A DNA stretch of 58,682 bases, taken from NCBI GenBank assembly GCA_031271205.1, contig JAISWG010000011.1:1-58682 (forward strand), given 5' to 3'. Origin of the DNA: Endomicrobium sp. GTDB lineage: Bacteria; Elusimicrobiota; Endomicrobiia; Endomicrobiales; Endomicrobiaceae. Shown piece by piece: positions 1 to 8,881 of the stretch (position 1 is its first letter; every line of letters begins with the position of its first letter). A model generated the notes under the pieces. The model saw nothing but the letters and a program-made list of their open reading frames with translations. It did not search any database and was not told where the DNA came from. Made by a program: the position numbers and the translations under genes.

Positions 1-335
1 TGGATATTTTGGCAGTTTTAAAAGAAGCGGCACAAACAAAAGCCGCTATTGCAGTTGAGAGAACAAAAGACACAATTAAACTTGTTTCCAGTAAAGAACA
101 AATATTAAAAACTTTAGACAGAAGCGTTTTAAGAAATGCGCAAACGCCTCAAATTTTTGAAACAAAACTTCTGAAAAAAGCATACTCAAAAAAAATTACT
201 GAAGCGACAACTGACGATTCGCAGGTTGTTGAAAGATTAAAAATCAAAATCTCAGCCGTTGAAACTAAGTTTCCTAATTTTAAAGTAACTACAAAGCAGG
301 ATTTTGCATTAGCAGAAAAACTATTAAAAAGGTGA
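1..335 (+). CDS. ispD: 2-C-methyl-D-erythritol 4-phosphate cytidylyltransferase, C-terminal part (cut by window edge)
   Basis: RNAQTPQIF...TDDSQVVE...NFKVTTKQDFALAE motif; frame open to window edge; followed by ispF. Confidence 0.85.
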   Translation, partial: DILAVLKEAAQTKAAIAVERTKDTIKLVSSKEQILKTLDRSVLRNAQTPQIFETKLLKKAYSKKITEATTDDSQVVERLKIKISAVETKFPNFKVTTKQDFALAEKLLKR

Positions 336-338
336 AAA

Positions 339-812
339 ATGTACATTGGATATGGATATGATGTTCACAGATTAAAAAAAGGAAGAAAGCTTGTTTTGGG
401 AGGTGTAGGAATACAAAGTCCTAAAGGACTTGACGGACACAGCGATGCCGACGTTCTTCTTCATGCTTTAATGGACGCATTGCTTGGTGCTGCAGGATTA
501 AACGATATAGGACATTTTTTCCCAAACACTGATATTAAATATAAAAACATATCAAGTCTTTTGCTTTTAGAATATGTTTACAAAGAACTAAAAAAGAAAA
601 ACTATAAAATTAACAATATAGACATTACAGTTATTGCAGAATCGCCGAAAATCTATCCTTTTATTGACGATATGAAAACAAACATCTCAAAAGTTTTAAA
701 CCTTCCAAAACAAAGAATTGGCATCAAAGCAACTACAAACGAAAAAATGGGGTTTTTAAGACGTGCCGAGGGAATAGCCGCAATGGCGGCAGCATCAATT
801 TCTGGAAAATAA
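339..812 (+). CDS. ispF: 2-C-methyl-D-erythritol 2,4-cyclodiphosphate synthase
   Basis: [44 protein letters not shown] motifs. Confidence 0.97.
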   Translation: MYIGYGYDVHRLKKGRKLVLGGVGIQSPKGLDGHSDADVLLHALMDALLGAAGLNDIGHFFPNTDIKYKNISSLLLLEYVYKELKKKNYKINNIDITVIAESPKIYPFIDDMKTNISKVLNLPKQRIGIKATTNEKMGFLRRAEGIAAMAAASISGK

Positions 813-825
813 AAAGGACGCCATA

Positions 826-2217
826 ATGATAAAAGTTCACAATACACTTTCAAATAAAAAAGAAGAATTTAAGCCTCAAAAAGAAAATTTTGTATCAATG
901 TATGTATGCGGTGTAACTCCCTATGACGAAGTTCATTTAGGACATGCAAGAGCATATGTCGTTTTTGACATTATAAAAAGACATCTTTTTAAAAGAGGAT
1001 ACAAAGTAAAGCATGTTCAGAATTTTACAGATGTTGACGATAAGATTATAAAAAGATCTCTGGAAAAGAATATTAAGCCTAACGAACTTACTCAGACTTA
1101 CATAGACGATTATTTTGCTCAAACAGATAAGTTAAATATTTTAAAAGCAGAAATTTATCCGAGAGTAACGCAAATGATACCTGAAATAATAAGTTTTGTA
1201 AAAGAACTTATAGATAAAAAGTTTGCTTATGAAATTGACGGTGACGTATATTTTTCAGTAGCTAAATTTAAAGATTATGGAAAACTTTCCAAGAAAAAGC
1301 TTGATGATTTGAAAGCAGGCACCAGAGCAGGAATTTGCAATGATAAAATTGCGGCATGCGATTTTGCTTTGTGGAAAAAGACAAAAGAAAACGAACCTCA
1401 AGAAGCCTCTTGGGAAAGCCCATGGGGAAAAGGGCGACCGGGCTGGCATATAGAATGTTCCGTTATGTCGTCAACTTTGCTCGGAAACACCATAGATATA
1501 CACGGCGGTGGACAAGATTTGATATTTCCGCACCACGAAAATGAAATTGCTCAAAGCGAAGCAAAAACAGGCAAACCTTTCGTTAAATATTGGATACATA
1601 ACGGCTTTGTTACTGTAAACAAAGAAAAGATGTCAAAATCTTTGAACAATTTTTTTACTTTAAAAACTATATTTGAAAAATATGATCCTAGTGTTGTCCG
1701 TTATTACCTTTTAACGCAACACTATTCTAGCCCTTTGGATTTTTTAGATGCTGGACTTGACACAGCAAAGAATACTTTGCAAGGAATGGTCGACGCGTAC
1801 TTAAGACTTCTTTCTTCTATTAATAGAGAATCAGTCAAAGAAATAACCGACAAGGATTTGCTGGATTTACAAGAAAGCTTTTTACAAGCGCTAGATGATG
1901 ATTTTAACTCTGAAAAAGCATTGTCTTATCTTCATGAATTAAAGAATATAATATTAAAAGAACTGTTTGCTGCAAAACCGCAAAGACTTGCGCAATTAAA
2001 GAATCTTTACGAAGATTTTGCTGAAAATTCTTTAGGAATTCTTTTGCCTAAAGAACAAAATAATAATGAGTTACAGAAACTTTTGAAAGACAGGAATGAA
2101 GCCAGAAAAAATAAAAATTGGGCGGAGTCAGACAGAATTAGAAATATTATAGATGAAAAAGGCTATAAAATAGTTGACAATAAAGACGGTCCATCAGTTC
2201 TTATGAAAAAGATCTAG
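826..2217 (+). CDS. cysS: cysteinyl-tRNA synthetase
   Basis: YVCGVTPYDEVHLGHARAYVVFD, WHIECSVMS, KMSKSLNNFF motifs. Confidence 0.97.
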   Translation: MIKVHNTLSNKKEEFKPQKENFVSMYVCGVTPYDEVHLGHARAYVVFDIIKRHLFKRGYKVKHVQNFTDVDDKIIKRSLEKNIKPNELTQTYIDDYFAQTDKLNILKAEIYPRVTQMIPEIISFVKELIDKKFAYEIDGDVYFSVAKFKDYGKLSKKKLDDLKAGTRAGICNDKIAACDFALWKKTKENEPQEASWESPWGKGRPGWHIECSVMSSTLLGNTIDIHGGGQDLIFPHHENEIAQSEAKTGKPFVKYWIHNGFVTVNKEKMSKSLNNFFTLKTIFEKYDPSVVRYYLLTQHYSSPLDFLDAGLDTAKNTLQGMVDAYLRLLSSINRESVKEITDKDLLDLQESFLQALDDDFNSEKALSYLHELKNIILKELFAAKPQRLAQLKNLYEDFAENSLGILLPKEQNNNELQKLLKDRNEARKNKNWAESDRIRNIIDEKGYKIVDNKDGPSVLMKKI

Positions 2218-2362
2218 TTTTTAACTCTACGCATCTTAGTTGACTCTTAGAGAAATCTTTAAGAATTCTCAACTTAGCAATATCGGCTTAGCCAAATCTA
2301 TGAAATCCGATACACTGTCTTGGATTTTTAGAAAAAAGGAATACTTTTAATTGTGCACCTTC

Positions 2363-3847
2363 TTATATTTCCCAAACAGGTATGGATATAATATCTTTGT
2401 TTGGCAAAGATATTGTTTTTTCGTATAGGCAAACTATAGCACCTGTGCCTATTTTTTTTCTTAAAAACAGATAGCGTTTTAAAACTTTTACAATCTTCAA
2501 TATTTGGGTTTGCAGTTTTCTTAACTTCTATTGGATATAAAGTCATATCTTTTTCAATAATAAAGTCAATTTCTTTTTGATCTGTATTGCGGTAAAAGAA
2601 AATATTCGGTTTATCTCCATTATGTAAATAAGACTTTAGAACTTCGGCAAATACGTAAGTTTCAAGCATGTGTCCGCTTTGCGCTCCGTTCATAAGAGAA
2701 TCTGGGGAATCCCAAGAACATAAAAATGACGCAAGTCCAGTATCAAGAAAGTAAATCTTAGGCGTTTTACAACTCTGCTTGCAATATTTGAACTATACGG
2801 ATAAAGCAACTGAATTACTCCAAAACATTCTAAAATCTCAAGCCACAATTTAGCTGTTCTTACATCAATATGAACATCTCTACTTTAATCGGAATAATTT
2901 ACCAATTGTCCAGTTCTTGCTGCAACAGCAACAAGAAAATTGTAGAAATCAATCTCTGAATCTATATTATAAAAATCTTTAACATCACGTTCTATATATG
3001 TTTGAATATAAGAATCATAAAAAAATTTTCTATCGGCATTTTTGTTGGCTATGATACGAGGGAAAGAGACTTTCCATATTTTTTCAAAAACTTCAGGCGA
3101 TGTAAGAGGTTTTGTTAATCTCTTATTTATAGCCAGTTCTTTAGATGGCAAAAATGGCTTTGATGAAAAAGGCTTTTTGATAATTTCTTTATATGAAAGC
3201 CCAAGCATATCAAGTATTGCAACACGTCCGGCAAGAGATTCTCTTACTCCTTTCATAAGTTTATATTTCTGAGAACCTGTAAGCCAAAATAATCCATCTT
3301 TATTCAATTTATCAGAGTAAACTTTAATATATGTAAACAATTCGGGGGCATATTGTACTTCATCTATTATAACAGGAGTCTGATGTTCTTGAATAAATCT
3401 TTCAGTGTCATTTTTTGCAAGATCTCGCACTTTTTAATCATCTAGCGAGACATATTTTCCTCCCCTTTCCGCTAAATGATTCATTAACCAACTTTTGCCC
3501 ACTTGTCTCATGCCAGTCAACAATAAAATAGGAAATCCCTTACTTACCCTTTCAATTACCGGCTGCATTGTCCTACGACTGCAAATTTAGGTCCTGGTTT
3601 TGCCCTTACTTACCCTTTCAATTACCGGCTGCATTGTCTTTAGAAAACGCAGCTGCTTCTTCCGCCGTCCCTTACTTACCCTTTCAATTACCGGCTGCAT
3701 TGTCTTTGGAAGAAAATGAAGGAACTATAAACAACCCTTACTTACCCTTTCAATTACCGGCTGCATTGTCATGTTTAAACTTATTAACTCAAACAAGCAG
3801 CCCTTACTTACCCTTTCAATTACCGGCTGCATTGTCCGCTTAAACAT
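2363..3847 (-). pseudogene. AAA ATPase of the DUF4143 family, disrupted by stops/frameshifts and by an embedded CRISPR-like array in its N-terminal codons
   Basis: Pieces LLLTGMRQVGKSW (P-loop), VIIDEVQYAPELF (Walker B), FWLTGSQKYKLMKGVRESLAGRVAIL, ARTGQLVNYSD, KEIDFIIEK, PIEVKKT spread over ORFs 2328-2693 and 2885-3430 plus non-ORF segments; in-frame TAA after YVSLDD, stop after NYSD, frameshift near VVK/TPKIYFLDTGL. Confidence 0.85.
3537..3836. CRISPR. CRISPR-like array: 5 identical 36-nt repeats (CCCTTACTTACCCTTTCAATTACCGGCTGCATTGTC), 4 unrelated spacers of exactly 30 nt
   Basis: Repeats at 3537-3572, 3603-3638, 3669-3704, 3735-3770, 3801-3836; spacers at 3573-3602, 3639-3668, 3705-3734, 3771-3800. 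Confidence 0.92.
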
Positions 3848-3884
3848 ACCGACATCTTTTCGGTTAATTATACATAGTTATGCT

Positions 3885-3913
3885 ATTTTAAACGAAAGGA
3901 ATATAGTTGTCAA
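3885..3913 (-). promoter_or_regulatory. Putative sigma70 promoter reading into the ATPase/array (TTGACA-17-TAAAAT)
   Basis: -35 TTGACA at 3913-3908, 17-bp spacer, -10 TAAAAT at 3890-3885, about 38 bp upstream of the reconstructed ATG at 3847. Confidence 0.6.
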
Positions 3914-3925
3914 GAACATGACAAC
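3906..3925. repeat. Inverted repeat GTTGTCA-AGAACA-TGACAAC overlapping the -35 element (operator-like dyad or terminator stem)
   Basis: 7-bp perfect arms, 6-nt spacer. Confidence 0.5.
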
Positions 3926-3934
3926 AATATAATT

Positions 3935-5023
3935 TTAATTCCGCTCTAAAGTTATAACTGCTATTTCGCTTGTGTTAAACAATCTCATAGGCGGTCCCCA
4001 GAGACGAGTTCCAGAAGTTATATACAGATTGGAGTTATTATTTTTGTACAATCCATAGTTATACTTCATAAAAAACTTACGTGCTATTTCAATCGGGGGG
4101 ATTTGTCCGGCATGAGTATGTCCTGAAAGCTGTATTATGCTGATTCCTTGATCTGAAGAAATGTCAAAAGATTCTGGATGATGGCTTAAAAATAATATCG
4201 GATAACGCTTATCAACATTTGATAGGGTTTTTGAGATATCTTCATTGCTTTGGTAATAAATATCGTCTATGCCAGCGACATTTATAATATTGCCAACAAC
4301 TATATTTTCGTTTCTTAAAGATTTAAAGCCCAATTTTTCTGTCATTGGAAAAAATTTATCCGTTCCTATGTAGTAGTCGTGATTACCTGTAACTACAAAA
4401 ACACCGTACTTAGCTTTTAATTTGCCAAACCCATAATTAAGATACTCGTCATTTTTGTTTATGTCCATATCTATAATATCACCTGTAATAACTATCATGT
4501 CAGGATTTAAAGCCATAGCTTTATCAAAAATTTTGTTTATAACTTTTGCAGAAGAAAATTGATTAATGTGTATATCTGAAAGCTGCACAATTCTTAAAGA
4601 GTTTACCGGCAGATTTGGAACTTTCAAATTCACTTCTTTAACGTTTAGAATAAATGCAAAGTTTAACAAAGACCAAATCAAAGAGGCTATGCTTAGAATT
4701 ATTGTCACAAGAGTTGAATAATATCTAAATTTTTTGTTTTTAAATATAATGCGGTTGACTAAATTTACAATATCGTTTATCAAAATAAAAGAAAAGAATA
4801 TACTCCATATGCCCATACAAATATATCCAAACGGTCCTATAATTGACATAATAGAGAGGTTATAGTGGTTGTCTATAAATGGCAAAACGCTTATAATGCC
4901 GAAAACAAAAAACATTGCGTATAAATAAATGTTGTGAGGATGCCGAATGTTTAAGCCTGAAGTTATCCTCCAAGGTATATAGATATATCCGAATAAATAA
5001 AGCGATGATATTAAAACAAACAC
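3935..5023 (-). CDS. Membrane-anchored metallophosphoesterase (YkuE-like)
   Basis: [40 protein letters not shown] calcineurin-type motifs; N-terminal TM segments. Confidence 0.92.
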   Translation of the reverse strand: MFVLISSLYLFGYIYIPWRITSGLNIRHPHNIYLYAMFFVFGIISVLPFIDNHYNLSIMSIIGPFGYICMGIWSIFFSFILINDIVNLVNRIIFKNKKFRYYSTLVTIILSIASLIWSLLNFAFILNVKEVNLKVPNLPVNSLRIVQLSDIHINQFSSAKVINKIFDKAMALNPDMIVITGDIIDMDINKNDEYLNYGFGKLKAKYGVFVVTGNHDYYIGTDKFFPMTEKLGFKSLRNENIVVGNIINVAGIDDIYYQSNEDISKTLSNVDKRYPILFLSHHPESFDISSDQGISIIQLSGHTHAGQIPPIEIARKFFMKYNYGLYKNNNSNLYITSGTRLWGPPMRLFNTSEIAVITLERN

Positions 5024-5550
5024 TACTTTCTCCTTACTTTATTCATAAGAGCAGCTCTTGCTTTTAAAAGAAACTCAACGGCTATGGGGGACAAATAATC
5101 AGGATATGACCACGGAAGTTTTATATAGCTGTTTTTTTGATATATTGTCGTAACTTCGCCGTATATTCCTTTTTTTAAATAAATTCTGTGGCTGTAGTCT
5201 TTAGTTGTGGCAAGTATTACATTTGCTGGAGCTATATAGCCCGGATCAATATTTATTTTTCTTTTATTATCTATAGCAGAGCTATTTTCAATAGAATTTG
5301 TAAAAACTTTTATCTCAGCTAAATCCGCAGCAGAAACTAACTTTTCAAAAGAAATCCAAAAACGTTTTAAATTATCGCCCATCTCATGATTGTAATACTT
5401 TGAGAAATCAAAAGGCATCATATCGCTTATTAAATCAATTTTTCCAAGTTCTTCTTCAAGTTTCTCAAATGATTTTCGCTTTATCTCTTCGTTTGAAGAA
5501 ATTATTCCGCAAAACAACTTTACCTGTTTAGGTTCTCCTATAGCACCCAT
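5023..5550 (-). CDS. DUF4416-like protein
   Basis: [19 protein letters not shown] start and [33 protein letters not shown]; longer ORF to 5697 probably over-extended. Confidence 0.7.
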   Translation of the reverse strand: MGAIGEPKQVKLFCGIISSNEEIKRKSFEKLEEELGKIDLISDMMPFDFSKYYNHEMGDNLKRFWISFEKLVSAADLAEIKVFTNSIENSSAIDNKRKINIDPGYIAPANVILATTKDYSHRIYLKKGIYGEVTTIYQKNSYIKLPWSYPDYLSPIAVEFLLKARAALMNKVRRK

Positions 5551-5696
5551 CTTTATCCTCTTTGAATTTCTTGCGGGTATATATTTGAGTTTACTACAAA
5601 AGTCTAAATTTGTAAAATCATTGCACCGAATGGGGGTTAGCAAACTTTTTCTGTCTGAATTTATATTATGTAACAATTCTGCAGCAAGGATTGCCA

Positions 5697-6188
5697 ATGA
5701 AAAAATCTTTTATTATTTTAATGTTTACATTTTCTTTTACAATTTCAGCATTCTGCACAAGAGATTTTATTGAAGGAATTGACTATACGATAGATTTTCA
5801 TGAAAAATCTCCTGAAATGGCAGCAACACTCCACGTCAATTTTGTGGGAGTTGTTCCAGAACCTAGCGAGGCTGAAAAAATAGTTAAACAAAAGTTAAGA
5901 ATATACGGTAACAATCTTATAGTAAGCAACAAAGTTATACGCACAGAAAAAAAAGAAACGCACTATAAAAACATTATCGGCTCAGCATGGAAAACAAATA
6001 CTACAGATCCTGCAAATCCAATAAAAATCAAATTCACTGAAGATCTCGCTGCGTATGTATGGCTTGGCAAAACAAAATCCATCGTCCCATTTCCTGACTA
6101 CATGACATTCCTAAAGAAAGAACAAAAAGACTTTAAGAAAAAACAACAACTAAATAAATCAAAAGAAGAAGACTCGACGCTTGCTTAG
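5697..6188 (+). CDS. Hypothetical secreted/periplasmic protein
   Basis: ORF with N-terminal signal-peptide-like MKKSFIILMFTFSFTISAFC. Confidence 0.6.
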   Translation: MKKSFIILMFTFSFTISAFCTRDFIEGIDYTIDFHEKSPEMAATLHVNFVGVVPEPSEAEKIVKQKLRIYGNNLIVSNKVIRTEKKETHYKNIIGSAWKTNTTDPANPIKIKFTEDLAAYVWLGKTKSIVPFPDYMTFLKKEQKDFKKKQQLNKSKEEDSTLA

Positions 6189-6387
6189 TGCAGACTATAT
6201 TTGTTTATTTGATACATATGGATTTCTCTAATAATCTCAATATTTTATAATTGCCGTGAGTTTGGCGACAATACAAGGCGAAAAACGCAGGTAATATTGT
6301 GTCTATATTGGCAAGTTTTTCAATGCTGCAGTGTTGCCAAAGACCCGGTAAGAATATGCGTTGAGGTTTTTAGAGATACCCCTATTT

Positions 6388-7653
6388 TTATTCATCTCTC
6401 ATAGAACAGAACTCGCCGCACATTGTGCAAACATCTTCTTGACGTGGTGGAAGTTTAGCCCTTTCTTTTGCAAACTTAATGGGATCAATGCAAAACTCTT
6501 TTTGCTTTTCCCAATTTCTGGCTTTACGCCATTTAGACATTTCGTTGTCACGTTCTCTTGCACCACAAACTCCTTTTACAATATCTGCCGCGTGGGCTGC
6601 AATTCTTGCGGCAATCACGCCTTCATGGACATCTTGGACGTCAGGAAGCCTTAAATGTTCCGCTGGTGTAACATAACAAATAAAATCTACACCTTTGGCT
6701 GCTGCTAAAGCTCCACCTATAGCAGAAGTTATGTGGTCATATCCAGGAGCAATATCTGTTACAAGAGGTCCCAAAAAGTAAAGAGGAGCATTGTACCCTA
6801 ATCTTTTGGCAAGAGTTACATTAGCTTCAACTTGATCTAACGGAATATGTCCAGGTCCCTCTATCATAGTTTGTACACCTGCAGCTCTTGCTTTCAAAAC
6901 AAGTTCCCCTAGGACTGAGAGCTCTGCAATTTGAGGACCATCTGAAGCATCAAAAAGACAGCCTGGCCTAAATCCGTCGCCAAGACTTAAAGTTATGTCA
7001 TATTTTTTTGCTATTTTTAAAAGTCTGTCATACTGCTCGTACAAGGGATTTTCTTTTCCTGTAGCGTTTATAGCTTTCACCAAAAAAGAACCTCCTCTAC
7101 TTACAGTTCCAGTAAGACGGTCTTGACGTTTTAGTATCTCAGTCGTTTCTTTGTTTATACCACAATGCACCGTAATAAAATCAACACCTTGTTCAGCCTG
7201 TTCTTCTATAATGTCAAACAAGAGTTCGCCATCAATCTGAAATATTTTTTTACCTTTTGCTATAATCCTACAAACCGCTTCATAAATAGGTACTGTGCCT
7301 ACTTGTACTGGACACACAGCAAGTATTTCTTTTCTTATTTGCGTTAAATTACCGCCAGTAGATAAGTCCATAACCGCATCTACGCCAGCTTTCACAGCAA
7401 TGCACAATTTTTGTAGCTCTTCATCCAAATCTATATGATCGGGAGAGGTACCTAAATTGGCATTAACTTTAGTTTTAAGCCCAGCACCAACTGCAACTAT
7501 TTTCTTAAGCGTTCTATTAACATTTTTAGGAATAACTATAGTCCCTGAGGCAACACCTAATCTAATAAAATCTTCACTTAAATTTTCAAAATGAGCAACA
7601 GATTTAATCAAGTCGTTTGTTTTTTTATTTTTTGCATCTTCCATAAGCGTCAT
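6388..7653 (-). CDS. thiC: Phosphomethylpyrimidine synthase
   Basis: DLSTGGNL, VDFITVHCGI, SRGGSF, SLGDGFRPGC, MIEGPGHIPLDQ, C-terminal CTMCGEFCSM cluster motif. Confidence 0.97.
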   Translation of the reverse strand: MTLMEDAKNKKTNDLIKSVAHFENLSEDFIRLGVASGTIVIPKNVNRTLKKIVAVGAGLKTKVNANLGTSPDHIDLDEELQKLCIAVKAGVDAVMDLSTGGNLTQIRKEILAVCPVQVGTVPIYEAVCRIIAKGKKIFQIDGELLFDIIEEQAEQGVDFITVHCGINKETTEILKRQDRLTGTVSRGGSFLVKAINATGKENPLYEQYDRLLKIAKKYDITLSLGDGFRPGCLFDASDGPQIAELSVLGELVLKARAAGVQTMIEGPGHIPLDQVEANVTLAKRLGYNAPLYFLGPLVTDIAPGYDHITSAIGGALAAAKGVDFICYVTPAEHLRLPDVQDVHEGVIAARIAAHAADIVKGVCGARERDNEMSKWRKARNWEKQKEFCIDPIKFAKERAKLPPRQEDVCTMCGEFCSMRDE

Positions 7654-7748
7654 TTTGTTTTCCTTATTTTGAAATATATTTTAATTTTTACTTTCACAGA
7701 TCTTATCTATTCTATATCAATAAACTTAAATATGTCCACTTCCCCATC

Positions 7749-8288
7749 TCAACTATTTTCTATTATAATTTTATCAAAAAATTTTTTATATTTTATATAT
7801 ATTTTTTTTTCTATCATGTAAGTTAAATATCTTTGTTTTTTAAAATCTGCAGATGTTTCAGGGGCAAAGGCCTTTGAATATTCTTCTAAAACTCTCAAAG
7901 ATTCCTCCACTCGTTTAAAATTGGCAATTACTACGGCTGACAATTCTTTTGTTGCTGTCTCTAGTATTTGTCTACCTAAATCTTCAAAAGAATTTCTTTT
8001 TTTTATAAGTTCACCATATTTATTTCTTAAGATTTTATCCAAGCTGTGACGTATAGAGCGAATATTTTTATAAAAAACCTTATCATCAAGAATAAAACGC
8101 AAGCTCTCCTCAATAACTCTTAAGCCTTCGCGACAACGATTTAAATTTGCATCTATTATTCTAAAAACAGATTCTTTGATATTATTTTTTTTTAGTTTTT
8201 TATCAGGAGATATTACATTTTTCTTTACACTGCAAAAATTTAAAGTGCTTAAAAATTTTTTTTTATTTTCCAGAACCATATCTTTCAA
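7749..8288 (-). CDS. ThiD2-like domain protein (stand-alone)
   Basis: RIIDANLNRCREGLRVIEESLRFILDD...RHSLD, matching the N-terminal domain found in some ThiD2-ThiE fusions; exact start uncertain. Confidence 0.75.
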   Translation of the reverse strand: MKDMVLENKKKFLSTLNFCSVKKNVISPDKKLKKNNIKESVFRIIDANLNRCREGLRVIEESLRFILDDKVFYKNIRSIRHSLDKILRNKYGELIKKRNSFEDLGRQILETATKELSAVVIANFKRVEESLRVLEEYSKAFAPETSADFKKQRYLTYMIEKKIYIKYKKFFDKIIIENS

Positions 8289-8760
8289 CTATTAAATTTA
8301 TTAAAGTCATTGTGGATTTTCCTCTTACGCAAGGTGATCTGTAAACTTTTTTTACAAACTCTCTCCCTATTATTTCAGACAACTTATAATCACCACCCTT
8401 TACCAAAATATCTGGACGAATTTCTCTTAAAATTTTCTCGGGAGTATACTCGTTAAACACAACCACATAATCAACTGGTTTTAATGAAAGAATAAATTTC
8501 GCTCTGTCCTTTTCACCAACCAACGGTCTTTTTGGACCTTTAAGAAAACGTAAGGATTTGTCAGAATTTATGGCAACTATTAAAACATCACCCATGCTTT
8601 TAGCTTTTTTTAATAGATTTACATGCCCTAAGTGCAACAAATCAAAACACCCATTTGTGAAAACGACTTTCTTACCTGCTTTTTGGAGTCTTACAACTTC
8701 TAACTTCATTTCTTTTCTTGTTAAAGCTCTATCTAAAGATTTTAAAGCTTTCTTGCACAT
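8263..8760 (-). CDS. rfaE2: D-glycero-beta-D-manno-heptose 1-phosphate adenylyltransferase-like nucleotidyltransferase
   Basis: VVFTNGCFDLLHLGHVNLLKKAKSMGD, KGPKRPLVGEKDRA, DILVKGGDY. Confidence 0.9.
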   Translation of the reverse strand: MCKKALKSLDRALTRKEMKLEVVRLQKAGKKVVFTNGCFDLLHLGHVNLLKKAKSMGDVLIVAINSDKSLRFLKGPKRPLVGEKDRAKFILSLKPVDYVVVFNEYTPEKILREIRPDILVKGGDYKLSEIIGREFVKKVYRSPCVRGKSTMTLINLIVERYGSGK

Positions 8761-8881
8761 TACTTCCTCTTTAAATTAGACTTTAGAATCCTAATTACCA
8801 ACTTATATTATATTATTCTATAGATTTAGCGCATTAATAATAGAAAAGGAGCGCTTTTTGCGCACTGAGAAATTATAACTT

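Noticed and set aside
3537-3836. Simple minisatellite/VNTR interpretation
   Set aside because: The 30-nt inter-repeat segments are mutually unrelated while the 36-nt repeats are identical, unlike a tandemly amplified VNTR.
3568-3843. 91-aa ORF with four repeated YLPFQLPAALS motifs (possible repeat protein)
   Set aside because: It is the + strand translation of the CRISPR-like array; openness results from the 66-nt period, and no SD or homology is apparent.
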